Positions 16,763 through 25,103 of a stretch of 42,372 nt of DNA are shown in pieces. Position numbers and translations under genes: made by a program. The notes under the pieces are model-generated. The model had not been told where the DNA came from. It ran no database searches and saw only the letters and a list, made by a program, of their open reading frames with translations. Position 1 is the first letter of the stretch. Every line of letters starts with the position of its first letter. Location: NCBI GenBank assembly GCA_045561235.1, contig JBJKYB010000003.1, forward strand, positions 1 to 42,372. Direction: 5' to 3'. Origin of the DNA: GCA-2705445 sp002705445. GTDB lineage: Bacteria; Pseudomonadota; Gammaproteobacteria; Poriferisulfidales; GCA-002705445.

Positions 16763-18007
16763 CTAACTATTATTTGAGGCAATAATTCTTCGAAGTAACA
16801 ATATAGAGATTATCTGAAAAACACACGGCAATAAAGCATAGGTGAATGGAAATAAATTGTCTGTTCTGGCTATTCCAGCTTCATAACCCATGAAACCAAG
16901 TATGGGCAAAGCAATACCAGAAGCAATAGCTAAAGCAAATTTTGATAAAAAATTACTTATAGAATAATAACTTGCAGCATAATTCTCATTTTTATTTGAA
17001 CTAATAAATTCTGCAATTATTGCCGACGGTAAACCGAGATTTGCTCCAACAGCCATCCCAGAAAATAAACAAATAGCAAAGAATCCTGGTATATCGTTTG
17101 GTTGAAGAAAAAAAGCCCAAATAAATGAAAAAGCGGCAAAAACCATACTATAAAACCATGCGCTTGCACAATTAGTTCTTGTGGCTATATTTTTCCATAT
17201 TGGCATGGATAAGGCCCCGCTAGCAAAATAGACTAATAAAAACAGCCCTAAAAATTTTTCTGCCAATAGGTAATCCCTGACATAAAATATAATTAATGTT
17301 GCGGGAATTGCTGACGCAAAACAGCTGAAAAAATATGAAGTAAAAAACAATCTAACTTTTTTATTTATAAAAATAACTCTCATTGATCTACTATTATTAA
17401 GCTTAATTGGAGATTTTATTTCTGAAGATTTAAACCAGCTATAAAATGCCATGAGAGAAATCATCATAATAAATATCAATATAATTGACAGAATATGGAA
17501 GTTATTATCTTTATAAGTTAAATAAAGTAGAGTTGGTACTATTGAAGCAACAAGTAAACCAAATATTCCAACTGCTTCTCTGGTAACAATAATTTTTGTA
17601 ACTTGTGGAGCTGGAATATCCCATAATCCACCAAAAGCCTGAATATTTATTGCTATTATGCTGAATCCCAAAGTACATAGAAATACACTTAAAGAAAACC
17701 ATAAAATAATATTTATATTTGGCGGATGAAAAATCATCCAAAATCCAAGTATTAATAAAAAGGACCCAAGATATATTATTTTATCTCTATATTTGCAAAA
17801 TTCATCGCTCAATGAGCCGATAAGTGGATCTAAAATTGCATCAACAAGTCTCAATAATAAAAGCGTAAATCCTATAATCTCGATCTTAATGCCTATATTT
17901 GTAACGTAGTAATCTGGGGCATGAAGATATATAGGTATTCCAGCGAATGCCAAAGGAAAGGCTATTAAGCTATATTTTAAAGTATTGTATGTGTTAGTGT
18001 CTTTCAT
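16763..18007 (-). CDS. MFS transporter of the GPH (MelB-like) cation symporter type
   Basis: 414 residues, about 12 hydrophobic helices. The region RLVDAILDPLIGSLSDEF (about residues 52-69) matches the GPH/MelB signature (R-x-x-D-A-x-x-D-P). An MFS-like repeat in the second half (MPIWKNIATRTN) supports the assignment. GPH carriers import sugars or glycosides with Na+ or H+, but the family also includes other solutes. It is separated by 148 AT-rich bases from the molybdoenzyme gene downstream and by 47 bases from tRNA-Lys upstream. The 148-base spacer shows no hairpin and probably holds the promoter of the molybdoenzyme pair. The substrate is not predictable. Confidence 0.82.
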   Translation of the reverse strand: MKDTNTYNTLKYSLIAFPLAFAGIPIYLHAPDYYVTNIGIKIEIIGFTLLLLRLVDAILDPLIGSLSDEFCKYRDKIIYLGSFLLILGFWMIFHPPNINIILWFSLSVFLCTLGFSIIAINIQAFGGLWDIPAPQVTKIIVTREAVGIFGLLVASIVPTLLYLTYKDNNFHILSIILIFIMMISLMAFYSWFKSSEIKSPIKLNNSRSMRVIFINKKVRLFFTSYFFSCFASAIPATLIIFYVRDYLLAEKFLGLFLLVYFASGALSMPIWKNIATRTNCASAWFYSMVFAAFSFIWAFFLQPNDIPGFFAICLFSGMAVGANLGLPSAIIAEFISSNKNENYAASYYSISNFLSKFALAIASGIALPILGFMGYEAGIARTDNLFPFTYALLPCVFQIISILLLRRIIASNNS

Positions 18008-18054
18008 TCATAAATCACTAAATAACTAAATATAACAATAGCAAGCTTTTAAAT

Positions 18055-18131
<77 letters not shown>

Positions 18132-18222
18132 AATAAGCCTGAAATTGTACAGTTGATAGTTTATATAACAAGAAATATTTTTTATACAATATTTGAAATA
18201 CGATTTTAAATTAAGACTGGTC

Positions 18223-18897
18223 TTAAACATAAATCGTTTCATCTTCTAGACCAAGTTCTAAAAAAGCATTTTTTCTAAATAAACAAGATTCACAAACACC
18301 ACAAGCTTTTCCGTCAGATGTTGCCTGGTAGCAAGAAATCGTTTTTCTATAATCCAAGCCAAGAGATTTACCGGTTGAAATAATTTCTGTTTTCTTCAAA
18401 TTTATTAACGGTCTGTGAATATTAAATTGACCACCCTCAGAACCGGTTTTAGAACCCAAATTTATCATTTTTTCGTAAGCTTCTAAAAATATGTCTCTGC
18501 AATCAGGATATCCTGAGTAATCAATTGCATTAGCTCCTATAAATATGTCCGACGCACCAACTTTTTCAGCCCATGAACATGCAATTGACAGGAAAATAAT
18601 ATTTCTCATAGGTACGTATGTAGTTGGGATTACATCATTTTTATTGACTGGAATATCTGTATTTTTATCTATTAATGATGAATTTGTAAAATCATTAAAA
18701 TTTATATTAAAAATTTTATGCTCTATTGATTCAAACTTATCTGAATAATATGTGGCGGATCTAATTTCAGAAATACTTTTTTGACCATAATCAAATGTTA
18801 AATTATAACAGTCAAAGTTTTTATCTTTTGCTATCGCAAGCGTAGTGACGGAATCCATTCCTCCAGAAAGTATAACTACGGCCTTTTTTTTGGTCAT
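18223..18897 (-). CDS. queC: 7-cyano-7-deazaguanine synthase
   Basis: 224 residues. An ATP-dependent PP-loop enzyme that converts 7-carboxy-7-deazaguanine to preQ0 in queuosine synthesis. The PP-loop motif VILSGGMDSVTT lies near the start. Zinc-binding cysteines are in ISCYQATSDGKACGVCESC near the C-terminus. Its start overlaps the stop of queE by one base, so the two are translationally coupled. Length and residues are normal for the family. Confidence 0.96.
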   Translation of the reverse strand: MTKKKAVVILSGGMDSVTTLAIAKDKNFDCYNLTFDYGQKSISEIRSATYYSDKFESIEHKIFNINFNDFTNSSLIDKNTDIPVNKNDVIPTTYVPMRNIIFLSIACSWAEKVGASDIFIGANAIDYSGYPDCRDIFLEAYEKMINLGSKTGSEGGQFNIHRPLINLKKTEIISTGKSLGLDYRKTISCYQATSDGKACGVCESCLFRKNAFLELGLEDETIYV

Positions 18898-19547
18898 TAT
18901 TTTCCTCTTGCATTACCCCATATATATTTATGTAGCTGAAGTTGAAAAGTAACATTTAGTCTATCTTTTAAAATCCAATCTGCAATTTCTGAGGGGTTTA
19001 AATTATCATGTACCGGAGAAAAGAAAATATTATTAAATTTTAATAAATTATTTTCTAATAAAATACTTTTTGACCATAAATAATCTTCTTTATTTCCAAT
19101 AACAAATTTTAATACATCTTTCTTTTTAATTAATGTTAAATTTTTTTTTAAATTTTTTTCTGCTTCTCCTGATGAAGGTGTTTTTACATCCATCACTATT
19201 TCTACATCATTTGGTACTAAACTAATATCCATTAATCCACTTGTTTCTAATGAAGTATTAAAAGAATCTTCACATAGAGCATTTAGCAAGTAGACTATAT
19301 TTTTTTGAGCTAAAGGTTCTCCACCAGTAACAGTTACATATTTTGTATTATAAGACTTAACTTGAGATAAAATTTTTCTTATGTCAATTTTCTTTCCTTC
19401 ATTAAATGCATATTCAGTATCACAATATGAACATCTAAATGGGCATCCTGTAGTTCTTATGAAAACTGTAGGCTTTCCAGAATTCTTTGCTTCGCCCTGT
19501 ATAGAGTGAAAAATTTCATTAATAGATAAGCTCAAGTCATCTCTCAT
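18897..19547 (-). CDS. queE: 7-carboxy-7-deazaguanine synthase (radical SAM)
   Basis: 216 residues. It makes 7-carboxy-7-deazaguanine from CPH4 using SAM. The N-terminus carries EIFHSIQGEAKNSGKPTVFI, then the radical-SAM cysteines CPFRCSYC (CxxxCxxC) and the TVTGGEPLAQ SAM-binding region. It is followed immediately by queC. The gene lies 11 bases from cpoB, as in many gammaproteobacteria where queE and queC trail the tol-pal operon. Confidence 0.95.
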   Translation of the reverse strand: MRDDLSLSINEIFHSIQGEAKNSGKPTVFIRTTGCPFRCSYCDTEYAFNEGKKIDIRKILSQVKSYNTKYVTVTGGEPLAQKNIVYLLNALCEDSFNTSLETSGLMDISLVPNDVEIVMDVKTPSSGEAEKNLKKNLTLIKKKDVLKFVIGNKEDYLWSKSILLENNLLKFNNIFFSPVHDNLNPSEIADWILKDRLNVTFQLQLHKYIWGNARGK

Positions 19548-19558
19548 AGATTTCTTTT

Positions 19559-20485
19559 CTACCTTCCTTCAACATCCATGCTCTGTATTTTTTTTTCTGC
19601 CAGTTGGGAAAGACTTGTATTTGGATATTTTTTTATAATATCGGAGAAAATGAATCTTGCTTCCTTCCATTTTTTAATGGAATAATAACAATATCCAATT
19701 TTAAGTTTTGCATCAGCAATTTTGCTACTATTTGGATATTTCTCAACAACTTGAGCAAAATTTATCATCGCATTTGCAAAATCACCCGAAGCATAAATAG
19801 ACTCGCTTAACCAATATTGTGCGTTTGAAGCGTAATTACTTTGGGGGAACAAATACAAAAATGCGTTAAAAGAATCAATTGCTTCATTATAATCTTTATC
19901 TTTTACAAGTTGAAAAGCACTTCTGTAAAGCTCAATTTCACTTTTAGATTCATATATGGATAATTTTTTCTTAAAATTTTCATTAATATATTGCTTAGCT
20001 AAATCTAGATCATTTTCTTCTTCTGGTAAAATATCAGATAATTTTTTTTTACTTTCAGCCTGATTAGATTTTTTTTCTATAAATGCTAATTGTTTGTTTT
20101 CAGCTATTTCTTCTTCAGAATTACTATTTAAGGTTTCCTTAGAATCATTATTTAAATTTAAATCAATATTTTTTTTTAAAATGGCTTCTTTTGGAATATT
20201 TGGAATATTTGGAATAATAGATTTTGAAGATAATTTTGTATTCTTTTCTATATTATTTTGTAATACTTGAATTTTATTTACTAAATCTTGATATAATCTA
20301 TCCTGTTGATCTTGCAAGTTTAAAATTTTATTATTGAGTTGCTGATTTTCTTCTGTAAGTTGTTGCATCTGTAGACGAATCATTTCAAGTCGCTCGTACA
20401 TCCTCATTAGAACATCATTATCATTAGAATATACATTTAAAGAAAGTGCATAAACTATAAGCAAAAAGAATATTTTTCTTAACAC
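19559..20485 (-). CDS. cpoB: Tol-Pal system coordinator CpoB (YbgF)
   Basis: About 308 residues. A signal peptide (LRKIFFLLIVYALSLNVYS) leads to a coiled-coil trimerisation segment (about residues 30-75, Leu/Gln-rich with LQQ-type heptads). A Lys/Glu/Asn-rich low-complexity linker follows. The C-terminal TPR domain contains YRSAFQLVKDKDYNEAIDSF and WLSESIYASGDFANAM. CpoB links Tol-Pal to peptidoglycan synthase during constriction. The GTG at 20485 is preferred because AGG lies 8 bases upstream and it avoids overlap with pal; another GTG at 20503 would overlap pal by 17 bases. Confidence 0.92.
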   Translation of the reverse strand: MLRKIFFLLIVYALSLNVYSNDNDVLMRMYERLEMIRLQMQQLTEENQQLNNKILNLQDQQDRLYQDLVNKIQVLQNNIEKNTKLSSKSIIPNIPNIPKEAILKKNIDLNLNNDSKETLNSNSEEEIAENKQLAFIEKKSNQAESKKKLSDILPEEENDLDLAKQYINENFKKKLSIYESKSEIELYRSAFQLVKDKDYNEAIDSFNAFLYLFPQSNYASNAQYWLSESIYASGDFANAMINFAQVVEKYPNSSKIADAKLKIGYCYYSIKKWKEARFIFSDIIKKYPNTSLSQLAEKKIQSMDVEGR

Positions 20486-20486
20486 T

Positions 20487-21038
20487 TTATTTACCTGTGT
20501 CACTAAATATTATTTCTACTCTTCTATTTAGAGAGTGGGTTTCTTCGTTAGTACCTAGTACTGCAGGATTTTCTTCCCCGTAGCTGACAACTTCTATAGA
20601 ATCATTTTTCACGCCATTTATTAACATCATCTCTTTAATTGTTTCTGCTCTTTTTTCACCCAACGCTAAATTATATGCTCTGGATCCTCTTTCATCAGCA
20701 TGACCTTCGATCCGCAATGTAGCGCTTTCATACTTAAGCATGTATTCAGAATATTTCTTGATAATTTCCTTATCTTCTGTTTTTTCAATTGAATATTTAT
20801 CATATTCAAAATATACAACATTATCGCCAAGCGTTAACCCTATACCCTCAATTTTATCAAGGTTTACACTTTCAGCCGAAGTAACTTTATCTACCTCACC
20901 TTCTTCAGATTTTGTTAACATAGGTTCTGTTGTTACGATAACATCAGGGTCTTTTTGATTAAGCAAATTACTGCATCCTGCTAGTAAAGAAATAATTAAT
21001 AATATAGCTGTATTTCTTGCATGTTTGACAATTGTCAT
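20487..21038 (-). CDS. pal: peptidoglycan-associated lipoprotein Pal
   Basis: 183 residues from ATG 21038, chosen because a GGAGAG site precedes it and it puts the signal peptide at the N-terminus; an upstream in-frame start would add 21 residues before it. Lipobox LLAGC with the lipidated Cys at 22. The OmpA-like domain contains VYFEYDKYSIE and TLRIEGHADERGSRAYNLAL, the meso-DAP binding loop, and ends NRRVEIIF. Pal anchors the outer membrane to peptidoglycan and binds TolB. It directly follows tolB in the operon. Confidence 0.95.
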   Translation of the reverse strand: MTIVKHARNTAILLIISLLAGCSNLLNQKDPDVIVTTEPMLTKSEEGEVDKVTSAESVNLDKIEGIGLTLGDNVVYFEYDKYSIEKTEDKEIIKKYSEYMLKYESATLRIEGHADERGSRAYNLALGEKRAETIKEMMLINGVKNDSIEVVSYGEENPAVLGTNEETHSLNRRVEIIFSDTGK

Positions 21039-21066
21039 AATCACTCTCCATAAAATTGCTATTTGT

Positions 21067-22341
21067 TTAATTTGACCAAATTGGCTCTCTAACATCCTCA
21101 CCAGTAAGCTCTATTTCTTGTCTTATTCTACCATCATTACTGGTTGCAACAAGGATGCCTTTATGAATTTTTTTTGAAGCAAATAAAACCATCTTATTAT
21201 TTGGCGCAAAACTAGGCGCTTCGTCTAATCGACCATTTGATATAACTTTAAGGTACCTATCTTCTAACGAAAAAATTGCAATCTTATGACCGTTACCTGA
21301 GTTATGAACCAAAGAAAGATATTTTCCATCAGACGATATATTTGCATCGGCATTGTAAGACCCATCAAAAGTTACTCTTTTGGCTTTATTTTTACTTAAA
21401 GACTTCCTGTAGATATGTGGTCTTCCACTTCTATCAGAAGTAAAGAAGATTGAATTACTATTAGGATGCCACTCAGCCTCGGTATCTATTCCAATACTGT
21501 TAGTAATTCTTTTGCTTTGGCTTGTGATAAAACTATAAATAAAAATTTCTAGATTCCCATTTACAGAAGATGTGTATGCCATATGTTTCCCATTAGGTGA
21601 CCATGCTGGAGCGCTTGAAGAATAAGTACCTCTAATAAGTTTTTCTCTCTCGCCAGTTGATAAAGACTGAATAAAAATTTCTGGCCTATTGTTTTCGAAA
21701 GAGACATAAGCTATTTTATCATTATTTGGCGACCACGTTGGTGACATTAGCTGTTTTGAAGATTTATAAATAGCAACAGAATTATGGCCATCAATATCGG
21801 CTACATGTAGTTTATATATTTTTCTATCATTTAATTTTTCTGTACTAATGTAAGCAATTTTGGTATCAAATATCCCCTTTATTCCTGTTATCTCTTCAAA
21901 AATTACATTGCTTATTGTATGAGAAACTTTTCTAATATTTGGATTTTTAGTAAGATTAATTTTATACGATGCTATTAAATTTTTTTTTATAACATCATGC
22001 AGATTAAATTTAATATAGTCTGCATTATTTTCCTTATAGATGTTACCTTTCAAAAAATAGTTTGTACCAGCAAGAGCCCATAATGCATATTGGGTTTTTT
22101 TATTTGATACATTATTTTTAACGTTAGAGGAATCTAAAATATTAAAAAAACCACTACTATAAAGATCGTTTTCAATAATTTCATTAAAATTATTCGAAGA
22201 AAATTTTTCAGAACTTCCTTCGATATTAATCATTATTGGTAAAGTTCCAATTTTTGCTCTATCAATCTTGATTTTTAATTCTGCATGCAGGTTAGAGTAC
22301 AAAAGAAATTGCGCAACGATTATAAATATAAGATTTCTCAT
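21067..22341 (-). CDS. tolB: Tol-Pal system periplasmic protein TolB
   Basis: 424 residues. A signal peptide (MRNLIFIIVAQFLLYSNLHA) precedes an N-terminal domain (about 22-160). A six-bladed beta-propeller of PD40 repeats follows, visible as recurring SPTWSPNNDKIAYVS, APAWSPNGKHMAYTS, EAEWHPNSNSIFFTS and ISSDGKYLSLV. TolB shuttles between Pal and TolA. Its ATG abuts the tolA stop, and pal starts 28 bases downstream. Length is near the usual 430. Confidence 0.95.
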   Translation of the reverse strand: MRNLIFIIVAQFLLYSNLHAELKIKIDRAKIGTLPIMINIEGSSEKFSSNNFNEIIENDLYSSGFFNILDSSNVKNNVSNKKTQYALWALAGTNYFLKGNIYKENNADYIKFNLHDVIKKNLIASYKINLTKNPNIRKVSHTISNVIFEEITGIKGIFDTKIAYISTEKLNDRKIYKLHVADIDGHNSVAIYKSSKQLMSPTWSPNNDKIAYVSFENNRPEIFIQSLSTGEREKLIRGTYSSSAPAWSPNGKHMAYTSSVNGNLEIFIYSFITSQSKRITNSIGIDTEAEWHPNSNSIFFTSDRSGRPHIYRKSLSKNKAKRVTFDGSYNADANISSDGKYLSLVHNSGNGHKIAIFSLEDRYLKVISNGRLDEAPSFAPNNKMVLFASKKIHKGILVATSNDGRIRQEIELTGEDVREPIWSN

Positions 22342-23196
22342 CTAATTCGGCTCCTCAAACTGTAAAACTATAATATCTTGGAAAACTTCTATATCAGGTG
22401 CTATTGGCAAAGGACTTGATTTCCAGACAGCATTTATTAAAGAATCTATATATATGCTATCACCTTTACAGCCATGAATTTTCACGCTTGTGACCTTTCC
22501 ACTTGGTAACTGATTAACAATAACATTACAAATCTTATCATGTTTTGTATTATGAGGGATAAGCCAATTATTTTCTATTTTTGCTTTTATAGTAAGAATA
22601 TATCTTTGTTCGGCATCTGTTAGCTGAGCATTTCTAATATTTTGTTGTTTTATTAAAGCCTCTATCTTTTCAAGTTCCTCGAGCTCTTTTTCTAATTTTG
22701 CAATTTCATAATTTTGTAATTCTTCTATTTCGTCCTCTTTTAACTTCTTGAGTTCAGCTTTTCTTCTCTCCTCGTCCAACCTTTTCTTTTTTTCAATCTC
22801 AAGTTTCTTTTTCTTTTCTGCGGCAAGCTTCTTTTTCTTTTCTGCGGCAAGCTTCTTTTTCTTTTCTTCTTCAAGTTTCTTTTTCTTTTCTGCGGCAAGC
22901 TTCTTTTTCTTTTCTTGTTCAAGCTTCTTTTTCTTACTAAGCTCCTCTAGTCTTTTTTTCTTCTTTAATTCTTCAAGTTCTTTCTTCTTTTGCTTAATTT
23001 TTTCTCTATTTTTTTCAATTTCTTCAAGACTTATACTTTTAAGATTTACAAATTTTACTTGATTTCCTATTTCGACTTTATTATCTTCACTGCCTAAAAT
23101 TTTTAAAAAATTAATATCCAAAAGAGCCAAAATAAAGATATGCATTAAAAGTACTTTTATGAAAATCGAGAATTTTTTATTACTTCTATTTTTCAT
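22342..23196 (-). CDS. tolA: cell envelope integrity protein TolA
   Basis: 284 residues, short against E. coli TolA (421). One N-terminal membrane anchor (about residues 10-31, with SxxxHxxxL-like LLMHIFIL) leads to a Lys/Glu/Ala coiled-coil rod (about 45-175). The C-terminal TolA-III domain has the conserved cysteine pair (ICNVIV; IHGCKGDS) and the motif NAVWKSSPLPIAPD. TolA spans the periplasm and transmits TolQR proton-motive work to TolB and Pal. Part of the rod is encoded by near-identical 24-base tandem units (22801-22944), so its length can change by slippage. It overlaps tolR by 11 bases. Confidence 0.94.
   Translation of the reverse strand: MKNRSNKKFSIFIKVLLMHIFILALLDINFLKILGSEDNKVEIGNQVKFVNLKSISLEEIEKNREKIKQKKKELEELKKKKRLEELSKKKKLEQEKKKKLAAEKKKKLEEEKKKKLAAEKKKKLAAEKKKKLEIEKKKRLDEERRKAELKKLKEDEIEELQNYEIAKLEKELEELEKIEALIKQQNIRNAQLTDAEQRYILTIKAKIENNWLIPHNTKHDKICNVIVNQLPSGKVTSVKIHGCKGDSIYIDSLINAVWKSSPLPIAPDIEVFQDIIVLQFEEPN
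22801..22944 (-). repeat. six 24-bp tandem repeats inside tolA
   Basis: Six in-register 24-base units run from 22801. Three read almost identically on the plus strand: AAG[C/T]TTCTTTTTCTT plus TTCTGCGGC. The others differ only at the last bases. Each encodes eight residues of type AAEKKKKL or EEEKKKKL in the TolA rod. The unit is a multiple of three, so expansion or contraction keeps frame. Degenerate copies flank the block on both sides. Confidence 0.9.
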
Positions 23197-23614
23197 TGAC
23201 CGGTAAAGTTATTAAACCAATATTTTCAACACCGCCTTTGTTTAAGATTGATATTATTCTAATTATTTTTTCATATTCTATTTTTTTGTCTCCTTTAACA
23301 TATACTTTATCTATTTTTTTACTTTTATATATCGATATTATTGTGTCCGCTAAATCCTGTTCACTAACTTGTTCATTGAAGCTTTCTTCTTGAATAATTC
23401 TTATTATTCCTTTTGAATTTACTTCTACGATAAGAGGTTCTTCAAATTTACTTGTGTCTATCTCGTTAGCTTCTGTGGTTGGTAAATCAACATCTAAACC
23501 TTGGTAAAGAAGTGGTGTTGTTATCATAAATACTAATAATAAAACCAACATCACGTCTATATAAGGCACAACGTTAATTTCAGCTAATAATTTTTTTTTG
23601 TCTCTATATCTCAT
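23186..23614 (-). CDS. tolR: biopolymer transport protein TolR
   Basis: 142 residues, ExbD/TolR family. A single transmembrane helix carries the essential aspartate (NVVPYIDVMLVLLLVFMITT, Asp at about 18). A periplasmic domain follows with the typical VYVKGDKKIEYEKIIRII and a final VGLITLP-like strand (IGLITLP). Works with TolQ as a proton-driven motor. It starts 6 bases after tolQ and overlaps tolA by 11 bases. Confidence 0.94.
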   Translation of the reverse strand: MRYRDKKKLLAEINVVPYIDVMLVLLLVFMITTPLLYQGLDVDLPTTEANEIDTSKFEEPLIVEVNSKGIIRIIQEESFNEQVSEQDLADTIISIYKSKKIDKVYVKGDKKIEYEKIIRIISILNKGGVENIGLITLPVNEK

Positions 23615-23620
23615 TAATAT

Positions 23621-24322
23621 TTATAATAACTTTGATGTGCTATCGTTATTGCTTTTTTCGGGTATATGAGTTCTTTGAAGAAGCTCTGTAAGCTCTTCAG
23701 AAAAATTTTCATATCTTAAAATTATTTTAGATATATCTCTATTAAACTTATTGTAGGCAATTAAAGCAGGAATAGCTGCTATCAAACCTAATGCTGTTGC
23801 TATAAGTGCTTCAGATATCCCAGGAGCGACTAAAGCAATAGTAGTTTGTGAAGTTTGGCTGAGTGATTGAAAAGAGTTCATTATTCCCCAAACCGTTCCT
23901 AGCAAGCCTATATACGGACTAACAGAAGCAATTGTTGCTAGAGTTTGTAAATCTGTTTCCAAAATTTCATATTCAGTTGCAATAGCAACCTGCATAGCTC
24001 TCAATGATGTCTGAGGAATTGACTCTGGGGTAATTTCTTTTTCATCTCCATGAAGAATTTCGTATCTATTCCAGCCAACATAAAAAATTTGCTCAATTGA
24101 TGATTTGCTTCTTTTGTCCTTAATTTGCATATAATATTTTTGCATATGAATTCCAGACCAAAATTTTTTGCTAAATTTATCTGTACTGCTTAAAACATTT
24201 TTTAGCTCTTTTCGCTTAACAAAAATTATTACCCAGCTCCAAATTGATAAGCCAATTAGTATTATCATTACTAATTGAACTAAAAAACTTGCATTAAGTG
24301 CTAAATGTAATAAACCATTCAT
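23621..24322 (-). CDS. tolQ: Tol-Pal system motor subunit TolQ
   Basis: 233 residues, MotA/TolQ/ExbB family. The first hydrophobic helix lies at about 13-34. The long cytoplasmic loop is followed by the paired C-terminal helices with the family core LATIASVSPYIGLLGTVWGI and APGISEALIATALGLIAAIP. It forms the inner-membrane proton channel with TolR. The start overlaps the ybgC stop in an ATGA, the usual coupling at this locus. Confidence 0.95.
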   Translation of the reverse strand: MNGLLHLALNASFLVQLVMIILIGLSIWSWVIIFVKRKELKNVLSSTDKFSKKFWSGIHMQKYYMQIKDKRSKSSIEQIFYVGWNRYEILHGDEKEITPESIPQTSLRAMQVAIATEYEILETDLQTLATIASVSPYIGLLGTVWGIMNSFQSLSQTSQTTIALVAPGISEALIATALGLIAAIPALIAYNKFNRDISKIILRYENFSEELTELLQRTHIPEKSNNDSTSKLL

Positions 24323-24732
24323 TGAGCCTCCATAATTTTTTTTGAAATTAAATTTGGTATAGGTTTAATTTTAGAATTATTATCAATAGCAACTATTTTA
24401 CACATTGAGCTTATTATATCTACATACTCATTATTATTTTTTTTATATATTTTTTGATAAAATTGTATTGAAGCATTCTTAAGACTTTCAACAAATGTTT
24501 CTACTGTCAAGCAATCGTCAAGATAAGCAGGTTTATGGTAATTCATAGATACGCTGTGAACTATAAACTTTATTCCAAGTTCTTCGTATATTCTCGATTG
24601 AGAAATTCCCAAATCTCTTAGAAATTCTGTCCTGCATCTTTCAGTAAATTTAAAATAGTTAGCATAGTAAACTATTCCACCGGAATCAGTATCTTCATAG
24701 TAAACTCTTATATCAATCTTCTTTGAATTCAT
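24319..24732 (-). CDS. ybgC: acyl-CoA thioesterase YbgC (Tol-Pal associated, hotdog fold)
   Basis: 137 residues. The hotdog thioesterase signature YYEDTDSGGIVYYANYFKF contains the catalytic Asp of the 4-hydroxybenzoyl-CoA thioesterase group, followed by RTEFLRDLG. YbgC hydrolyses acyl-CoAs and interacts with acyl carrier protein and phospholipid enzymes. It opens the tol operon and overlaps tolQ by 4 bases. The gene upstream is not ruvB as usual but a small nuclease-like gene. Confidence 0.93.
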   Translation of the reverse strand: MNSKKIDIRVYYEDTDSGGIVYYANYFKFTERCRTEFLRDLGISQSRIYEELGIKFIVHSVSMNYHKPAYLDDCLTVETFVESLKNASIQFYQKIYKKNNNEYVDIISSMCKIVAIDNNSKIKPIPNLISKKIMEAQ

Positions 24733-24740
24733 TTTTTAAG

Positions 24741-25055
24741 CTAATACTCGCCTTTGATGTAATCATCTAAGGACATTACCACTAAAACAGGCTTTCTATC
24801 TTGTTTTATAAAAAGAATATCTGCGTCATCTTGTTCTTTTGCATCATATATTAATTTAAATCCCCCAGCTCTACTTTTGCATTCGCCAAGGAGTTCTTTC
24901 GATGATTCTGTTCTTTTTATTATGACATCACCTTTAAATCCTTCTTGCAAACCAGATAACGGAATCCTTTTTGCCTCATAAAAACCAGATTCTTTTAAAG
25001 TGTTTACAACTTCTCTTTCAAAACGCTTACCTTTATCTCTTTGCATTTTTGACAT
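24741..25055 (-). CDS. small PD-(D/E)XK nuclease, Holliday-junction-resolvase-like
   Basis: 104 residues. All core residues of a PD-(D/E)XK nuclease are visible: Glu13 in RFEREVVNTLKESG, Asp43 in FKGDVII, and Glu58-x-Lys60 in LLGECKSRAGGFK. A conserved RIPLSG lies before the Asp. Length and motif spacing are like archaeal Hjc resolvases and a phage family often annotated as Holliday junction resolvase. A GGAG site lies 8 bases before the ATG. It sits between yebC and ybgC, precisely where gammaproteobacteria normally have ruvC-ruvA-ruvB. Resolvase function is inferred from motifs and position; another structure-specific or general nuclease is possible. Confidence 0.75.
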   Translation of the reverse strand: MSKMQRDKGKRFEREVVNTLKESGFYEAKRIPLSGLQEGFKGDVIIKRTESSKELLGECKSRAGGFKLIYDAKEQDDADILFIKQDRKPVLVVMSLDDYIKGEY

Positions 25056-25103
25056 GACAAAATCTCCAGCTTTTATAATTAATTACTCTTTTGTTGTTCT
25101 ACT

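Noticed and set aside
18132..18222. Second tRNA or small RNA beside tRNA-Lys
   Set aside because: No cloverleaf or stable hairpin could be drawn in this spacer.
20038..20260. Low-complexity Lys/Asn/Ile-rich part of cpoB as a separate element or insertion
   Set aside because: It stays in frame between the coiled coil and TPR domain and looks like an ordinary AT-rich disordered linker.
22740..23062. Long Lys/Arg-rich minus-strand and Ser/Phe-rich plus-strand reading frames over tolA
   Set aside because: They are alternative-frame shadows of the tolA tandem repeat; the tolA frame has the anchor, rod and C-terminal domain expected of the family.
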